Positions 46,491 through 58,037 are shown, counted from the stretch's first letter. The stretch is DNA of 64,000 nt from Vallitalea guaymasensis (GCF_018141425.1 NZ_CP058561.1:5562075-5626074), one strand, 5' to 3'. Numbers and translations: made by a program. The notes: generated from the letters alone by a model not told the origin.

Positions 46491-47623
46491 TAACTTTCAA
46501 AAGTCTCTACGACTTCTTTTAATTTTTCTCTTATATCCAAGTGTTGTGGACATTTTTCTTCGCATTGTCCGCATTCAATACACATACTAGCTTTATTTTC
46601 GTTCTTTAGATCCTTGGTATACTCTTTTTTAGCAGTATCAAAATCAAACATTGACGATTCATTATACAATTCAAAACAGGCTGGAATATCAACACCTTTT
46701 GGACATGGCATACAATAGGCGCAATTAGTACATCTTACTTTAATCTTACTAGCATATACTAATTTGACTTCATCAATCAATTCTTTTTCCCTATTTGTCA
46801 ATGAATCAGGTGTTGTCTCTGTAGCAATCCTAATATTCTCATTGATGTGTTCCATCTCGTTCATTCCACTCAATACCACATCAACTTCAGGATGATTAAG
46901 TATAAATTTGAATGCCCACTCAGCAGGAGTCCTTTTTTTATCAGCCTTATTCCAAATAGCTGCTATATCTTCAGGGATACTTTTTGCAAGACTACCACCT
47001 CTTAGGGGTTCCATGATAACTACACCAAGTCCACGCTCTTTAGCATATTTCAATCCTTCTTTACCAGCTTGATAATTTTCATCTAAAAAATTATATTGTA
47101 TTTGACAAAAATCCCAGTCATAAGAATCTACAATCTCTTTAAACAAATCAATATCGTCATGGAAAGAAAAACCGACATGTTTAACCCTTCCATCAGCAAC
47201 AATACTATTTAAAAATTCAAATACATCATTTTCTACTAAGTTCTTCCATAATTTTTTCTTTAATGTATGTAAAAGATAATAATCAATATGATCAGTCTGC
47301 AACTTTTCTAACTGTTCATTTAGATATTTGTCCATATCCTGTCTTGTCTTTATTAACCAAGATGGTAATTTAGTTGCTATCTTAACCTTTTCTCTATATC
47401 CATTTTTTAGTGCTTTTGCTACTAATTTTTCACTTTCTCCACCATGATAATTATATGCTGTATCAATATAGTTGACGCCACCATCAATTGCATGACGAAT
47501 CTGTTTAATAGCCAATTCTTCCTTGATGTCTTTATTATCGTCACTGTTAGTGTGAAATCTCATACAGCCGAAACCAAGTCTCGAAACCTTTTCATTAGTT
47601 TTTCCAAATAGCTTATATTGCAT
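46490..47623 (-). CDS. Aldo/keto reductase with C-terminal 4Fe-4S motifs
   Basis: This 377-aa protein is an AKR barrel (YIDTAYNYHGGESE with catalytic Tyr, LHTLKK, FKFILNHPEVDVVLSGM), followed by a ferredoxin-like tail with CTNCAYCMPCP and CIECGQCEEKCP cysteine clusters. Such fused proteins are common in anaerobes and are thought to couple NAD(P)H- and ferredoxin-type electron transfer; the substrate is unknown. GAGGTGG precedes ATG 47623. It follows dut by 32 nt and may share its transcript. Confidence 0.9.
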   Translation of the reverse strand: MQYKLFGKTNEKVSRLGFGCMRFHTNSDDNKDIKEELAIKQIRHAIDGGVNYIDTAYNYHGGESEKLVAKALKNGYREKVKIATKLPSWLIKTRQDMDKYLNEQLEKLQTDHIDYYLLHTLKKKLWKNLVENDVFEFLNSIVADGRVKHVGFSFHDDIDLFKEIVDSYDWDFCQIQYNFLDENYQAGKEGLKYAKERGLGVVIMEPLRGGSLAKSIPEDIAAIWNKADKKRTPAEWAFKFILNHPEVDVVLSGMNEMEHINENIRIATETTPDSLTNREKELIDEVKLVYASKIKVRCTNCAYCMPCPKGVDIPACFELYNESSMFDFDTAKKEYTKDLKNENKASMCIECGQCEEKCPQHLDIREKLKEVVETFES

Positions 47624-47655
47624 AATAAACCACCTCGTTAAAATATACTAACATT

Positions 47656-48105
47656 CTATTTTCCTGTATGACCAAAACCACCAGAACCTCTTTCAGTATT
47701 CTCTAAGCCATCTACTACTTCAAGTTCTACTTGCTCAATCTTATTAATAACCATTTGAGCAATTCTTTCACCATGTTTAATAGTGAAATCCTCTTCACCA
47801 AAGTTAATCATTATTACTTTTATTTCTCCCCTATAGTCTGCGTCTATAGTTCCTGGAGTGTTTACTAAACTAATACCATGTTTAAGAGCAAGACCACTTC
47901 TAGGTCTAATCTGAGCTTCATATCCTGAAGGCAACGCTATCTTTAGACCCGTAGGTATTAATTTGATCTTACCTTTTTCTAATATTACATCATCCTCTAA
48001 ACAAGCATATAGATCCATACCAGCTGCATCTTCACTCATATACTTTGGTAGAGGTAATATCTTTCCATTGTCAGTTTGCTCTACATAGACTTTTATCTTG
48101 TGCAT
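47656..48105 (-). CDS. dut: dUTP diphosphatase
   Basis: This 149-aa homotrimeric dUTPase hydrolyses dUTP to dUMP and pyrophosphate. All five motifs are visible: [42 protein letters not shown] and the C-terminal [10 protein letters not shown] arm. AAAGGA precedes ATG 48105, and the start overlaps the end of the M16 protease gene by 13 nt. Confidence 0.96.
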   Translation of the reverse strand: MHKIKVYVEQTDNGKILPLPKYMSEDAAGMDLYACLEDDVILEKGKIKLIPTGLKIALPSGYEAQIRPRSGLALKHGISLVNTPGTIDADYRGEIKVIMINFGEEDFTIKHGERIAQMVINKIEQVELEVVDGLENTERGSGGFGHTGK

Positions 48106-49355
48106 AGATTCTTAATCCTTTCAATATCAATATCTTTATGTCTTCCAACTAAGGCTGTACTCATTTCATTGTAGTTGAATGTTTTTTTAGCAAAATTCAT
48201 GAAACTATCTAAGTTAACAGCATTGATACCTTCTATCATTTCATCCTGTGATTTTATTCTATCTATCATGAGTTTTGTTTTCCCATAACTAGACATTCTG
48301 GAGTTCATATTTTCAAAACCTATTATAAGATTACTTTTTAACTGTTCTTTTGTTTGATTCAGTTCTTTTTCATCTATTCCTTTTTCTAACAATAGATTAA
48401 TTTCTTCCATGACACCTAGTATAACTGGCTCTATTTGAGTTGGATTGGTAGCAGCATATATATTGAGCATTCCTGCAATATTATATGTTTCTACATAAGA
48501 ATAGATTGAATATGCTAATCCTTTTTCCTCTCTGATAGATTGGAATAATCTGGAATTAATACCTCCACCAAGAATAGTATTCAATATGGATAGAATATAG
48601 ATCTCATCTGAATTATAAGGTATACTTGGAAAAGACATGCATAAATGAACTTGTTCTATATCTTTATCTTTTGTTACAAAGCATTTTTTATAATTTAATT
48701 TTCCAATTCTTTCAACTCTATTTTTTTTCTTGAGAACAGAAAACTTTTCACTTATTTTATCAAACATCTCATCGAAATCAAATTTACCAACAACTGAAAT
48801 TACAATATTTTCAGGTATATAGTGTTTTGACATATATTCTTCAATGTCTTTTTTAGTAAAATTGTTAACTAATTCCTTTGTTCCAAGAATGTTGTAACCA
48901 AGTGTTGAGCCACTCCAAGATTCTTCTTGAATCAAATCATGAACAATCTCTTCAGGTGAATCTTCATACATATTAATTTCTTCTATTATGACACCTTTTT
49001 CTTTTTTCATGTCTTCATCTTTCATACCGGAATTAAGTATCATATCAGATAAAACATCAAGAGCTACATCTATATGGTTATCAAGAGTATGAGCGTAATA
49101 ACACATATACTCCTTACCAGTAAATGCATTAATTCTCCCTCCTACCTCTGACATTTCATCAGCAATATTTTTTGCTGTTCTGTTTTTGGTTCCTTTAAAC
49201 ATCATATGTTCTATAAAATGGGATATGCCATTATTGTTTTTATTTTCATCTATTGACCCATTTTTAATCCATATACCCAGTGCAACGGATCTTACAAATG
49301 AATTTTCTTCACCAACTACACATAATCCATTATCCATAGTCTTCATTTTAACCAT
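48093..49355 (-). CDS. mlpA: M16 family zinc peptidase (MlpA/YmxG type)
   Basis: This 420-aa insulinase-family protease has the inverted zinc motif HFIEH in [18 protein letters not shown], a second Glu in [12 protein letters not shown], and the C-terminal half with [25 protein letters not shown]. Location after pnp matches Bacillus mlpA. The substrate is not established. GGAGGATAG precedes ATG 49355. dut overlaps its end. Confidence 0.9.
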   Translation of the reverse strand: MVKMKTMDNGLCVVGEENSFVRSVALGIWIKNGSIDENKNNNGISHFIEHMMFKGTKNRTAKNIADEMSEVGGRINAFTGKEYMCYYAHTLDNHIDVALDVLSDMILNSGMKDEDMKKEKGVIIEEINMYEDSPEEIVHDLIQEESWSGSTLGYNILGTKELVNNFTKKDIEEYMSKHYIPENIVISVVGKFDFDEMFDKISEKFSVLKKKNRVERIGKLNYKKCFVTKDKDIEQVHLCMSFPSIPYNSDEIYILSILNTILGGGINSRLFQSIREEKGLAYSIYSYVETYNIAGMLNIYAATNPTQIEPVILGVMEEINLLLEKGIDEKELNQTKEQLKSNLIIGFENMNSRMSSYGKTKLMIDRIKSQDEMIEGINAVNLDSFMNFAKKTFNYNEMSTALVGRHKDIDIERIKNLCTR

Positions 49356-49399
49356 ATTCTATCCTCCAAAAATTGCTTTATCTACAATTGTATATTAAA

Positions 49400-49441
49400 T
49401 AACTCAACTTTCCCACCTTTAATGTACTCATATTAAAGGTA
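49400..49441. repeat. Short dispersed motif (copy 2) joined to a hairpin
   Basis: TAACTCAACTTTCCCAC at 49400-49416 is identical to 7950-7966. It continues into a 9-bp inverted repeat, ACCTTTAAT (from about 49415) with ATTAAAGGT (to 49441). It lies in the mlpA leader. Confidence 0.35.
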
Positions 49442-49509
49442 ACGAGAAAATCAAATAAATAATTAATTCTAAATACAGTATGTGCATTTAGTTAAATAAT
49501 AAATCAAGA

Positions 49510-49569
49510 AAAGCGACTATGACGCTTCCTTGAAAATAAAGTGTTACAGTCGCTTTGAGGGAATCCCTC
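49510..49569 (-). terminator. Terminator region of pnp
   Basis: AAAGCGACT (49510-49518) pairs with AGTCGCTTT (49548-49556) around a 29-nt loop, followed by TTCTTGATTT on the minus strand. A second palindrome, GAGGGAATCCCTC (49557-49569), precedes it. Confidence 0.6.
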
Positions 49570-49600
49570 TTCCTAATTCATATATCTTAATTATAAATTA

Positions 49601-51697
49601 TTATTCTTTTGGTAATGCATCTTTTCTTGAAAGATTGATTCTACCTTGATTATCTATCTCTGTAACCTTAACTAGGATTTCATCACCGATACTAACTACA
49701 TCTTCAACTTTTCCAACTCTTTCATGAGCTAATTTTGATATATGCACTAATCCGTCTTTACCTGGAGCTATTTCCACGAATGCACCGAACTTAGTTATTC
49801 TAGCAACTTTTCCTGTATAGATTGCGCCGACCTCTATATCTTTTGCTATGGATTCAATTATCTTTAAGGCTTTATTAGTAGCTTCACTTTCTACGCCACA
49901 GATAAAGATTCTTCCATCATCTTCAATATCAATCTTAACTCCAGTTTCGTCAATGATCTTGTTAATAGTTTTTCCACGTGGTCCAATAACCTCACTGATT
50001 TTTTCTGGATCAATCTTAGTTTGAAGAATTTTTGGAGCCATCTTAGATAATTTTGTTCTTGGTTCATCAATAGCTTTTAGCATAACTTCATCTAGTATGA
50101 ATAATCTAGCTCTTCTAGTTTGGTAAATAGCCTTTTCTATAATTTCATTAGTAAGTCCATGTATTTTAATATCCATTTGGATTGCTGTGATACCTTTATG
50201 AGTACCTGCTACTTTGAAGTCCATATCTCCAAAGAAATCTTCAAGACCTTGGATATCAGTAAGCATAACATAATCATCATCAGTTTCACCTGTAACAAGT
50301 CCAACTGATATTCCTGCTACTGGGGCTTTTATTGGTACTCCAGATGCCATAAGTGATAAAGTACTTGCACATATACTTCCTTGAGAAGTAGAACCATTAG
50401 AACTAAGTACCTCAGATACAAGTCTTATTGCATATGGGAAATCCTCTTCTGATGGAATAACTGGTAATAGTGCTTTTTCAGCTAATGCACCATGTCCAAT
50501 TTCTCTACGTCCAGGTCCTCTAGATGGTCTTGTTTCCCCAACTGAATATGATGGGAAATTATAATGATGTATATATCTCTTTGATGTCTCTAGTTCATCT
50601 AATCCGTCTAACATCTGAACTTCTCCTAGAGGTCCTAATGTTGTAATTGTAAGAACTTGTGTTTGTCCACGGCTGAATAATGCTGAACCATGAGTGTTAG
50701 GTAAAATATCTACCTCTGAACTTAATTTTCTTATTTCATCAAGAGCACGTCCATCTGGTCTTTTATGATCTCTTAAAATCATTCTTCTTACAGTTTGTTT
50801 TTGATATTTATATACGGCTTCACCTATATAGGAAACCCAATCTTCATTTTCTTCTTCAAATTTTGCAGTCAGTTCTTCAGTGATTTCGCTGATTCTTTGC
50901 TGTCTAACTTGTTTAACATCAGTAAACACTGCAGCTTCCATTCTTTCATCACCAATGAAGTTAACTACCGCTTCATATACTTCACTAGGCACTACTGACT
51001 CTTCGTAACCATGCTTTTCTTTACCTTCTTTTTCTACAATACCATTTATCCATTCTACTATTTTCTGATTTTCTTCATGTGCTTTAAAAATTGCTTGTAC
51101 CATTGTTTCCTCTGGTATCTCATCTGCACCAGCTTCAATCATAACAACTTTTTCACTAGTAGATGCAACAGTTAATGACATTCTTGTCTTCTCTCTTTGT
51201 TCTGCTGTAGGATTAACAACGATTTCTCCATCAACATATCCTAACATAAGTGAACTTGTTGGACCTTGGAAAGGAATATCAGATATTGATAAAGCTATAG
51301 ATGAACCAATCATAGCAACTAGTTCTGGTTGACAGTCTTGATCTACAGAAAGAACTGTATTTACAACTGCACAGTCATTTCTATAATCTTTTGGAAACAA
51401 AGGTCTGATAGGTCTATCAATAACCCTTGAAGTAAGTACCGCATTTTCTGTAGGTTTTCCTTCTCTTTTTATAAATCCACCTGGAATTTTTCCAACTGAA
51501 TATAAACGTTCCTCATAATCAACGCTTAATGGGAAGAAATCAATTCCTTCACGTGGTTTCTCTGATGCTGTTGCAGTAGATAATACAACTGTATCTCCAT
51601 ATCTTACTAATGCAGCTCCATTAGCTTGCTCTGCAACTTTTCCAATTTCAACAGATAGAGTTCTACCTGCTAATTCTAATGAATATACTCTAGACAT
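49601..51697 (-). CDS. pnp: Polynucleotide phosphorylase
   Basis: This 698-aa 3'-5' phosphorolytic exoribonuclease has two RNase PH domains ([50 protein letters not shown]), an alpha-helical linker, a KH domain ([16 protein letters not shown]) and a C-terminal S1 domain ([28 protein letters not shown]). The length is standard. GGAAGGAG precedes ATG 51697. It follows rpsO with a small terminator-like hairpin between, the normal order. Confidence 0.97.
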   Translation of the reverse strand: MSRVYSLELAGRTLSVEIGKVAEQANGAALVRYGDTVVLSTATASEKPREGIDFFPLSVDYEERLYSVGKIPGGFIKREGKPTENAVLTSRVIDRPIRPLFPKDYRNDCAVVNTVLSVDQDCQPELVAMIGSSIALSISDIPFQGPTSSLMLGYVDGEIVVNPTAEQREKTRMSLTVASTSEKVVMIEAGADEIPEETMVQAIFKAHEENQKIVEWINGIVEKEGKEKHGYEESVVPSEVYEAVVNFIGDERMEAAVFTDVKQVRQQRISEITEELTAKFEEENEDWVSYIGEAVYKYQKQTVRRMILRDHKRPDGRALDEIRKLSSEVDILPNTHGSALFSRGQTQVLTITTLGPLGEVQMLDGLDELETSKRYIHHYNFPSYSVGETRPSRGPGRREIGHGALAEKALLPVIPSEEDFPYAIRLVSEVLSSNGSTSQGSICASTLSLMASGVPIKAPVAGISVGLVTGETDDDYVMLTDIQGLEDFFGDMDFKVAGTHKGITAIQMDIKIHGLTNEIIEKAIYQTRRARLFILDEVMLKAIDEPRTKLSKMAPKILQTKIDPEKISEVIGPRGKTINKIIDETGVKIDIEDDGRIFICGVESEATNKALKIIESIAKDIEVGAIYTGKVARITKFGAFVEIAPGKDGLVHISKLAHERVGKVEDVVSIGDEILVKVTEIDNQGRINLSRKDALPKE

Positions 51698-51870
51698 TTA
51701 ACAATCTCCTTCCGAATAATAAATTTTGGTTGTCTTTAGTCTAGATCCTTAGTCGTTAGTTTTCATCTTCTACTTCTATGAATTTTAAAAAACAAAAACT
51801 AATGACTAAAGGTTAACTATGCTAGTACTAAAGACATTAAAACTGATTAATTCTTTAAATTTAAAATTAT

Positions 51871-51890
51871 AGAGCGGATTTCTCCGCTCT
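51871..51890 (-). terminator. Terminator/processing hairpin between rpsO and pnp
   Basis: AGAGCGGA and TCCGCTCT form an 8-bp stem with a 4-nt loop, followed on the minus strand by ATAATTTTAAATTT. A leaky terminator between rpsO and pnp is common. Confidence 0.65.
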
Positions 51891-51940
51891 TCAATAACCT
51901 AAAAATATAATTTCTAGGTTTCAATCAAATAAGATTATAA

Positions 51941-52201
51941 CTATCTTCTTAATCCTAATTTTTTGATTAAGCTACGATATCCTTCAATATCCTTATTCTT
52001 AAGATATTGTAATAAACCTCTTCTTTGACCAACCATCATAAGTAATCCTCTTCTTGAGTGATGGTCTTTTTTGTGCATTTTTAAATGCTCTGTTAAGTGA
52101 TTGATTCTTGCAGTAAGTAATGCGATTTGAACCTCTGGTGAACCAGTATCAGTAGCATTTCTTCCAAATTCTGCAATTATTTCTTGTTTAGTTTTTTCCA
52201 T
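51941..52201 (-). CDS. rpsO: 30S ribosomal protein S15
   Basis: This 86-aa S15 has family residues [43 protein letters not shown] and LLQYLKNKD. It binds 16S rRNA in the central domain. ATG 52201 has GGAGGT upstream; the in-frame ATG at 52216 precedes that site. A long leader hairpin lies 30 nt upstream. Confidence 0.97.
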   Translation of the reverse strand: MEKTKQEIIAEFGRNATDTGSPEVQIALLTARINHLTEHLKMHKKDHHSRRGLLMMVGQRRGLLQYLKNKDIEGYRSLIKKLGLRR

Positions 52202-52231
52202 TTTTCTTACCTCCATAATTTTAGATAATCA

Positions 52232-52277
52232 CCGATTGCTAAGAAAGGGTCGGAGTCTCCCAATTTCTGAGCAATGG
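52232..52277 (-). promoter_or_regulatory. Leader hairpin of rpsO (candidate S15 autoregulatory element)
   Basis: CCGATTGCTAAGAAA (52232-52246) pairs with TTTCTGAGCAATGG (52264-52277) with one bulge and one mismatch, extended by an inner GGG/CCC. S15 represses its own mRNA through leader structures in several bacteria; the similarity here is structural, not proven. Confidence 0.4.
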
Positions 52278-52470
52278 CTTCCATCAATAAATTTTATCAT
52301 AAATAGATATTTTTGTAAACAAATTATTTTATATGATATCTAGTTATTAATTTTGCATGATTTAATATTACGAATTCAATTTATGTTATTTCTTCTATAC
52401 TTAGTATATTTTTAACATTTTTATTACAAAAAATACAATATCCATATTATTTCTTCAATAATTTTCAATA

Positions 52471-53385
52471 TTATTCATTTATTAAGCTTGTAACGTATTC
52501 TATATTGCTAGAAACTTCTTTTTTTAATTCTTCAATGGAATTGAATTTTTTTTCTTTTCTAATGAATTGAATAAACTCTACAACTACAACTTGTCCATAT
52601 ATATCTTCGTCAAAACCTAATATATGTGTTTCCACAACTTTTTTCTGTCCATTTAATGTTGGATTTACCCCTACATTGGTAATACTATCGTACTTTTTAC
52701 CATTAACGGATATATTTGAATAATAAACACCATTAGGTGGTAATATCTTATATCTATGGGGTATTATATTTGCTGTAGGAAATCCAAATTTTCTTCCATT
52801 TTTCTTACCTTCTACAACTTTTCCTGTTATGCTAAAATTCTCACCCAACAATTTATTTGCAAGCTCTATGTTACCTTGTTTTATTTCTTTCCTAATCCAA
52901 GTACTGCTTACAATATCATTGTTATATGCAATTTTAGGAATTGTAATTAGTTCATATCCATAATTAGAAGATAATTTTTTTAATAAATTAATATCTCCTT
53001 TTCTCTCGTGCCCGAATCTGTAATCATTTCCAACTACAATAAATTTAGCATTTAGTTGTTTGCAGATAACTTTTTCAATAAAATCCTCTGGGGTCATCTT
53101 TGCTGTAACAAGGTCATAAGGATATTCAACAAATATATCTATATTACTTAAAAGTCGTTCCTTTTCACAGCTTAGATATATAAGGTCAACAGGTTCTTTA
53201 TTTGCTAATACAAAACTTGGGTGTGGATCAAAAGTTAGAACTAATGATTTCAGACCAAGTTCTCTAGATAGCTCCAAGGCCTTACATATGAGTTTTCTAT
53301 GACCGATATGTATTCCATCAAAATTGCCTAGGACTACAACAGAAGGAGGAGATGTGAATTCTTTTGTATCTTTAATGTATTCCAT
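52471..53385 (-). CDS. ribF: Bifunctional riboflavin kinase/FMN adenylyltransferase
   Basis: This 304-aa enzyme makes FMN and FAD from riboflavin. The N-terminal nucleotidyltransferase domain has VLGNFDGIHIGHRKLI and the later STWIRKEIKQG (ISSTxxR-like). The C-terminal flavokinase domain has GRKFGFPTANI and GVNPTL. AAGGAGAT precedes ATG 53385. It lies 12 nt after truB. Confidence 0.95.
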   Translation of the reverse strand: MEYIKDTKEFTSPPSVVVLGNFDGIHIGHRKLICKALELSRELGLKSLVLTFDPHPSFVLANKEPVDLIYLSCEKERLLSNIDIFVEYPYDLVTAKMTPEDFIEKVICKQLNAKFIVVGNDYRFGHERKGDINLLKKLSSNYGYELITIPKIAYNNDIVSSTWIRKEIKQGNIELANKLLGENFSITGKVVEGKKNGRKFGFPTANIIPHRYKILPPNGVYYSNISVNGKKYDSITNVGVNPTLNGQKKVVETHILGFDEDIYGQVVVVEFIQFIRKEKKFNSIEELKKEVSSNIEYVTSLINE

Positions 53386-53397
53386 CTAACAATCTCC

Positions 53398-54297
53398 TTA
53401 TAAGAACAATTTAATGGGCTTAAGTATCATCTTTTCATCTTTTAATATAGTTTGATATATGCCGATAAAATTGTTGTTTTCATCATATATTCTATACTGC
53501 ATCTGTTCTGTTACATTTTCGTTGTCTATTAAAAATTCTACCTTTAATTTATTACCATTATATAGGAATTTATCATATTCTGAACGAACAACCAATTTAT
53601 TAAACTTTAGAAAAACTTTATCGATGCTAGTAACTATCTCATTCAGTTTATCATTCATGATATAAGAATCGATTTCACCTAGTTTAATACTAGAATCAAT
53701 ACTGAATAGACTTGATTGAGTCCTTATGAGTTTACTCATGTGAGCTCCACAACCAAGTTTAGTTCCTATATCAGCACATAATGTTCTTATATAAGTACCT
53801 TTTGAACACTTTACTTCCATCTCAACATTGGTACCGTAGATATTTATGATATCTATATTATAAATATATATATTCCTAGCTTTACGTTCAATAGTTTTTC
53901 CTTCTCTTGCTAACTGGTATAATCTTTTACCATTTACCTTTAGAGCAGAGTACATAGGAGGTATCTGACTGTAATCACCTATAAAAGAACTAACAGCTTC
54001 TTCTATTTGTTCTTTGGAACATGTCACTTCTTTTTCCCTAATAATATTACCAGTATGATCCTCTGTATCCGTTTCTATTCCAAGAGTCATCGTAGCAAGA
54101 TATGTCTTAGTTGTATCTGTAATGTAATCAGCTACTTTTGTAGCTTTTCCTACACATACAGGAAGTACACCTTCAGCTTCTGGATCCAGTGTACCTGTAT
54201 GCCCTATTTTTTTTATTTTCAATTTTTTTCTAAGTATTGCTACTACATCAAATGATGTATAACCTTTTTCTTTATAAACATTAATTATTCCATTCAT
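53398..54297 (-). CDS. truB: tRNA pseudouridine(55) synthase
   Basis: This 299-aa enzyme makes pseudouridine 55 in the T loop of tRNA. The catalytic Asp is in IGHTGTLDPEAEGVLPVCVGKATK near residue 38; YSALKVNGKRLYQLAREG and CSKGTYIRTLCADIG are family motifs. Its ATG overlaps the nrnA stop by 4 nt. Confidence 0.95.
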   Translation of the reverse strand: MNGIINVYKEKGYTSFDVVAILRKKLKIKKIGHTGTLDPEAEGVLPVCVGKATKVADYITDTTKTYLATMTLGIETDTEDHTGNIIREKEVTCSKEQIEEAVSSFIGDYSQIPPMYSALKVNGKRLYQLAREGKTIERKARNIYIYNIDIINIYGTNVEMEVKCSKGTYIRTLCADIGTKLGCGAHMSKLIRTQSSLFSIDSSIKLGEIDSYIMNDKLNEIVTSIDKVFLKFNKLVVRSEYDKFLYNGNKLKVEFLIDNENVTEQMQYRIYDENNNFIGIYQTILKDEKMILKPIKLFL

Positions 54298-55256
54298 ATG
54301 ATATCCTTTATTTGTTCTTCTACTGCACTAAATAATTTATCTTTTATTTCTGTGATATTACCAGACATGGTACAACCTGAAGCTTTTGTATGTCCACCGC
54401 CGCCAAATTTCTTGGCTATTTTGCATACATCTATATCATTACGTGATCTTAAGCTAACTTTGTAAGTATTGCTGCCGTTTTGTATAATGAATATAGCACA
54501 TTCACTTTCTATGACTTCGTTCAATATTTGAACTATACTTTCTGTATCCTTTTTAGCACAATCGTATTCCTTAAGTTCATCTATTGTCAAATGTGTAAAT
54601 ATTACTTTGTTATCTGTATTAAATTCAGCATTTTTAATAGCTGTTCCTAGAATCTTTAAGGATTTGTATGATCTGTAATAAAAAAGCCTGTTAGTGATAT
54701 CAGTAAAATCTATTCCATGCTTAATTAATTCGCCAGCTATTTCATGAGTCCTTTTTGTAGTATTACTATGTTTGAATGCTCCAGTATCATAAATAAGTCC
54801 TGTATAAAGTGCTTCACATATATCTTTATCCAATAACTTTGTTGCACTGGAACGTTTAAGAATCTCATATATTATCTCACAAGTAGAACTGACATCTGAA
54901 ACATAGTTATAATCAGCGAATTTTGTATTACTGATATGATGATCTATATTAACAGTTACAGCAGCCTTGTCAAAAATCTCTGAATTAGCTCCAAGTCTTT
55001 CTTTATCACCACAATCAAGAGAGATAAAAACGTAGTTATCCTTCTTGATTGCTTTTAGTAAATAATTGCTACCTTTTAGATAATCATATGTATCAGGTAC
55101 ATCATCTAAGGCAACAGCGGCGTTTATTCCTTTTTTATGGAGAATTAATGCTAATGCATAACAAGCACCAACACAATCTCCATCTGGATGTATATGTCCT
55201 GATATTATGATATTTTTGTAACCATCACATATATTAATTATTTCTTGTAGATTCAT
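54294..55256 (-). CDS. nrnA: Bifunctional oligoribonuclease/PAP phosphatase
   Basis: This 320-aa DHH/DHHA1-family phosphoesterase degrades nanoRNAs and 3'-phosphoadenosine 5'-phosphate. Motifs are HIHPDGDCVGA, SLDCGDKERLG, NIDHHISNTKF and the DHHA1 signature FGGGGHTKASG. ATG 55256 has AAAAGGTGAA upstream, inside the end of rbfA; the longer frame to 55289 is only rbfA sequence in another frame. Confidence 0.93.
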   Translation of the reverse strand: MNLQEIINICDGYKNIIISGHIHPDGDCVGACYALALILHKKGINAAVALDDVPDTYDYLKGSNYLLKAIKKDNYVFISLDCGDKERLGANSEIFDKAAVTVNIDHHISNTKFADYNYVSDVSSTCEIIYEILKRSSATKLLDKDICEALYTGLIYDTGAFKHSNTTKRTHEIAGELIKHGIDFTDITNRLFYYRSYKSLKILGTAIKNAEFNTDNKVIFTHLTIDELKEYDCAKKDTESIVQILNEVIESECAIFIIQNGSNTYKVSLRSRNDIDVCKIAKKFGGGGHTKASGCTMSGNITEIKDKLFSAVEEQIKDII

Positions 55257-55257
55257 A

Positions 55258-55620
55258 TTATTCACCTTTTGGTTTATTAACTTCGTCAATTAATTTTGAC
55301 ATATTTATCCCGTATTCAATGGATTGATCTACTACAAATGTTATTTCTGGGGTATTTCTTAGATTTATCCTTCTTGCTAGTTCGTTTCTAATAAATCCAG
55401 TAGAACGTTTCAATCCTTCTAGAGTATCACTCTGGGATGTCTCGTCACCAAGTACGCTAACATATATCTTACAATATTTTAAATCCGGAGTAGTATCAAC
55501 ACTTACTACACTTGTCATATGATTTACTCTAGGATCTTTCAATCCTCTGTTTAAAATACTACTTACTTCTCTTCTGATTTCTTCATTAATTTTTATAATT
55601 CTATTACTTCTTTTTTTCAT
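55258..55620 (-). CDS. rbfA: Ribosome-binding factor A
   Basis: This 120-aa KH-like 30S maturation factor has INEEIRREVSSILNRGLKDPR, YCKIYVSVLG and the closing LRNTPEITFVVDQSIEYG. It sits between infB and nrnA as in other Firmicutes. AAGGTGAG precedes ATG 55620. Confidence 0.95.
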   Translation of the reverse strand: MKKRSNRIIKINEEIRREVSSILNRGLKDPRVNHMTSVVSVDTTPDLKYCKIYVSVLGDETSQSDTLEGLKRSTGFIRNELARRINLRNTPEITFVVDQSIEYGINMSKLIDEVNKPKGE

Positions 55621-55727
55621 TTCTACTCACCTTCTTATATTATGAGCAATACATATTTTAATATATAACTATAGCATAGTTGTTATAAAGTTATTATCTT
55701 ATAGCGAGACGTAGTCTCTTTTCTTGA

Positions 55728-57710
55728 CTATCTTGGTATCTCTTCCATGATATATGCCTCAACAATATCTCCTTCTTTCAGGTCATTGAATTTGCTGAGC
55801 ATAATACCACATTCATATCCAGAGTTAACTTCTTTAACGTCATCCTTAAATCTCTTAAGTGATTCAAGTTCACCTTCATATATAACTATACCGTCACGAA
55901 CAAGTCTGACTTTTGCATTTCTTGTGAATTTACCATCTTGTACATATGAACCTGCAATCGTTCCTACACTTGAAACTTTGAAAGTCTGTCTAACTTCTGC
56001 ATGACCTATAACTTTTTCTCTGTATTCTGGGTCAAGCATACCTTTCATAGCTGCTTCAATATCCTCAATGGCATTATATATTACTCTATACAAACGTATA
56101 TCAATTTGTTCACTTTCAGCTACAGTTTTTGCACTGGCTTCAGGACGAACATTAAATCCTATAATAATAGCGTTTGATGCAGATGCAAGCATTACATCAG
56201 ATTCATTAATTGCACCTACTCCACCATGTATAACTTTAATCATAACCTCTTCGTTAGATAATTTTACAAGACTTTGTTTTACTGCTTCCACAGAACCTTG
56301 TACATCTGCCTTGACAACAATATTAAGTTCTTTCATATTACCAGCTTGTATTTGACTGAATAGGTCATCAAGGGTAACTTTTTGAGGTGTATTCTGAATA
56401 AGTTTCTCTCTATCTCTTCTAATTACTTTTTCAGCTACATGTCTAGCTTCTCTTTCATTCTTAGCAGTATAGAACGCATCTCCAGCTACAGGAACTTCAG
56501 ATAATCCCAAAATCTCTACTGGTGTAGAAGGACCTGCCTGTTTAACTCTACGTCCTTTGTCATCAATCATGGCTCTTATTTTACCATAAGATGTACCTGC
56601 AATAATGGCATCTCCAACTTTAAGGGTACCATTTTGAATAAGAACCGTTGCTACTGGACCTCTTCCTTTATCAAGCTGAGCTTCTACAATTGTACCACTA
56701 GCTTTTTTATTAGGATTAGCTTTTAATTCTTCCATTTCAGATACTAGAAGAATCATTTCTAGTAATTGGTCAAGACCTGTTTTTTCTATTGCTGAGACTG
56801 GTACACAAATAGTATCTCCACCCCAGTCTTCTGCTACTAAACCATATTCTACTAATTCTTGTTTAACTCTATCTTGATTAGCACCTGGTTTATCAATTTT
56901 ATTTATAGCAACAATTATTTGTACATTAGCAGCTTTTGCATGGTTTATAGCCTCAACTGTCTGAGGCATAACTCCATCATCAGCGGCAACAACTAGTATT
57001 GCTATATCTGTAGCCATAGCACCTCTTAGACGCATTGCTGTAAAAGCCTCATGACCAGGTGTATCCAAAAATGTAATGTCATTGTCATTTATAGTTACTA
57101 CTGATGCACCAATATGTTGAGTTATTCCTCCGGCTTCTCTGGATGTAACATTACTTTCACGTATAGCATCCAATAGAGACGTTTTACCATGGTCAACATG
57201 ACCCATAACTACAACAATAGGAGATCTAGTAACTAAATCCTCTTCATCGTCTGGTTCTTCAGCAAAAAATTCGTCAACTATATCTTTTTCTTCTTCTTCT
57301 TCTGTAAGGAAATCGAATTCTAGTGCAACTGAACTTGCTGTCTCATAATCAATTTCTTGATTAGCAGTAGCCATAATCCCTTTTAACATAAGAGATTTTA
57401 CAATATCAGATGATTGCTTACCAAGTCTCTCTGCTAAATCTTTTACAGTTACATTGGTTGGTATTGAGATTACATCTAAATCTTCATTATCATCTTCTAT
57501 TTCCATAGTTTCCTTATTTGTATCTACTACTTCTTTATTATTTTCACCATTACTAGGAGCATAGTATTCAGTTACAATACTTGCTTCCTCGTCTGTCAAT
57601 GAGCTCATATGATTTTTCACTTCGATATCAAATTCTTTTAACGTGTTAAGTAATTCTTTATTACTTAATCCAAGTTGTTTAGCGATTTCATATACGCGAA
57701 CTTTTGACAT
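55728..57710 (-). CDS. infB: Translation initiation factor IF-2
   Basis: This 660-aa GTPase delivers initiator tRNA. It has two IF2_N helical regions, a short acidic linker, and the G domain with [28 protein letters not shown] and NKIDKP, then domains II-IV. The N-terminal linker is shorter than in Bacillus (716 aa) or E. coli (890 aa). GGAGGTGG precedes ATG 57710. Confidence 0.97.
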   Translation of the reverse strand: MSKVRVYEIAKQLGLSNKELLNTLKEFDIEVKNHMSSLTDEEASIVTEYYAPSNGENNKEVVDTNKETMEIEDDNEDLDVISIPTNVTVKDLAERLGKQSSDIVKSLMLKGIMATANQEIDYETASSVALEFDFLTEEEEEKDIVDEFFAEEPDDEEDLVTRSPIVVVMGHVDHGKTSLLDAIRESNVTSREAGGITQHIGASVVTINDNDITFLDTPGHEAFTAMRLRGAMATDIAILVVAADDGVMPQTVEAINHAKAANVQIIVAINKIDKPGANQDRVKQELVEYGLVAEDWGGDTICVPVSAIEKTGLDQLLEMILLVSEMEELKANPNKKASGTIVEAQLDKGRGPVATVLIQNGTLKVGDAIIAGTSYGKIRAMIDDKGRRVKQAGPSTPVEILGLSEVPVAGDAFYTAKNEREARHVAEKVIRRDREKLIQNTPQKVTLDDLFSQIQAGNMKELNIVVKADVQGSVEAVKQSLVKLSNEEVMIKVIHGGVGAINESDVMLASASNAIIIGFNVRPEASAKTVAESEQIDIRLYRVIYNAIEDIEAAMKGMLDPEYREKVIGHAEVRQTFKVSSVGTIAGSYVQDGKFTRNAKVRLVRDGIVIYEGELESLKRFKDDVKEVNSGYECGIMLSKFNDLKEGDIVEAYIMEEIPR

Positions 57711-57728
57711 ATTACCACCTCCGCAAAT

Positions 57729-58037
57729 TTAAGTCTTGAAATTAGTATTTTCTTCAATAGCTTTAGCAAATCCTTCATCTAGAATGCATATGGATGCTCT
57801 AATGTCTTTGCCAATAGCCCTACCCAATTCTTCTTTGGTACCAAACTCTATAAGCTTAACTTTATGTGTAAAACATATATTGTTAAATAGTTTTTTTGTA
57901 TTTTTAGAAGAATCAGCTGCTACAATTACTAGCTTCGCAGTTTTGTTCTTTACAGCTTTTTCAGTCATGAATTCTCCTGAACTGAGCCTTGAAGCCCGTT
58001 TACATAGTCCCAATAGAGAATAAACTTTTTTATCCAT
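57729..58037 (-). CDS. ylxQ: YlxQ-family L7Ae-like RNA-binding protein
   Basis: This 102-aa L7Ae/L30e-fold protein of the nusA operon has LLGLCKRASRLSSGEF, KLVIVAADSSKNTKK and ELGRAIGKDIRASICILD. It probably binds kink-turn RNA; the partner is unknown. Its start overlaps the rnpM gene by 8 nt; the nearest AGGAGG is 16 nt away, which suggests coupled translation. Confidence 0.9.
   Translation of the reverse strand: MDKKVYSLLGLCKRASRLSSGEFMTEKAVKNKTAKLVIVAADSSKNTKKLFNNICFTHKVKLIEFGTKEELGRAIGKDIRASICILDEGFAKAIEENTNFKT

Noticed and set aside
55706..55718. Small GAGAC/GTCTC hairpin after infB
   Set aside because: Only 5 bp and the T-run lies on the strand without a gene, so a terminator call is not supported.
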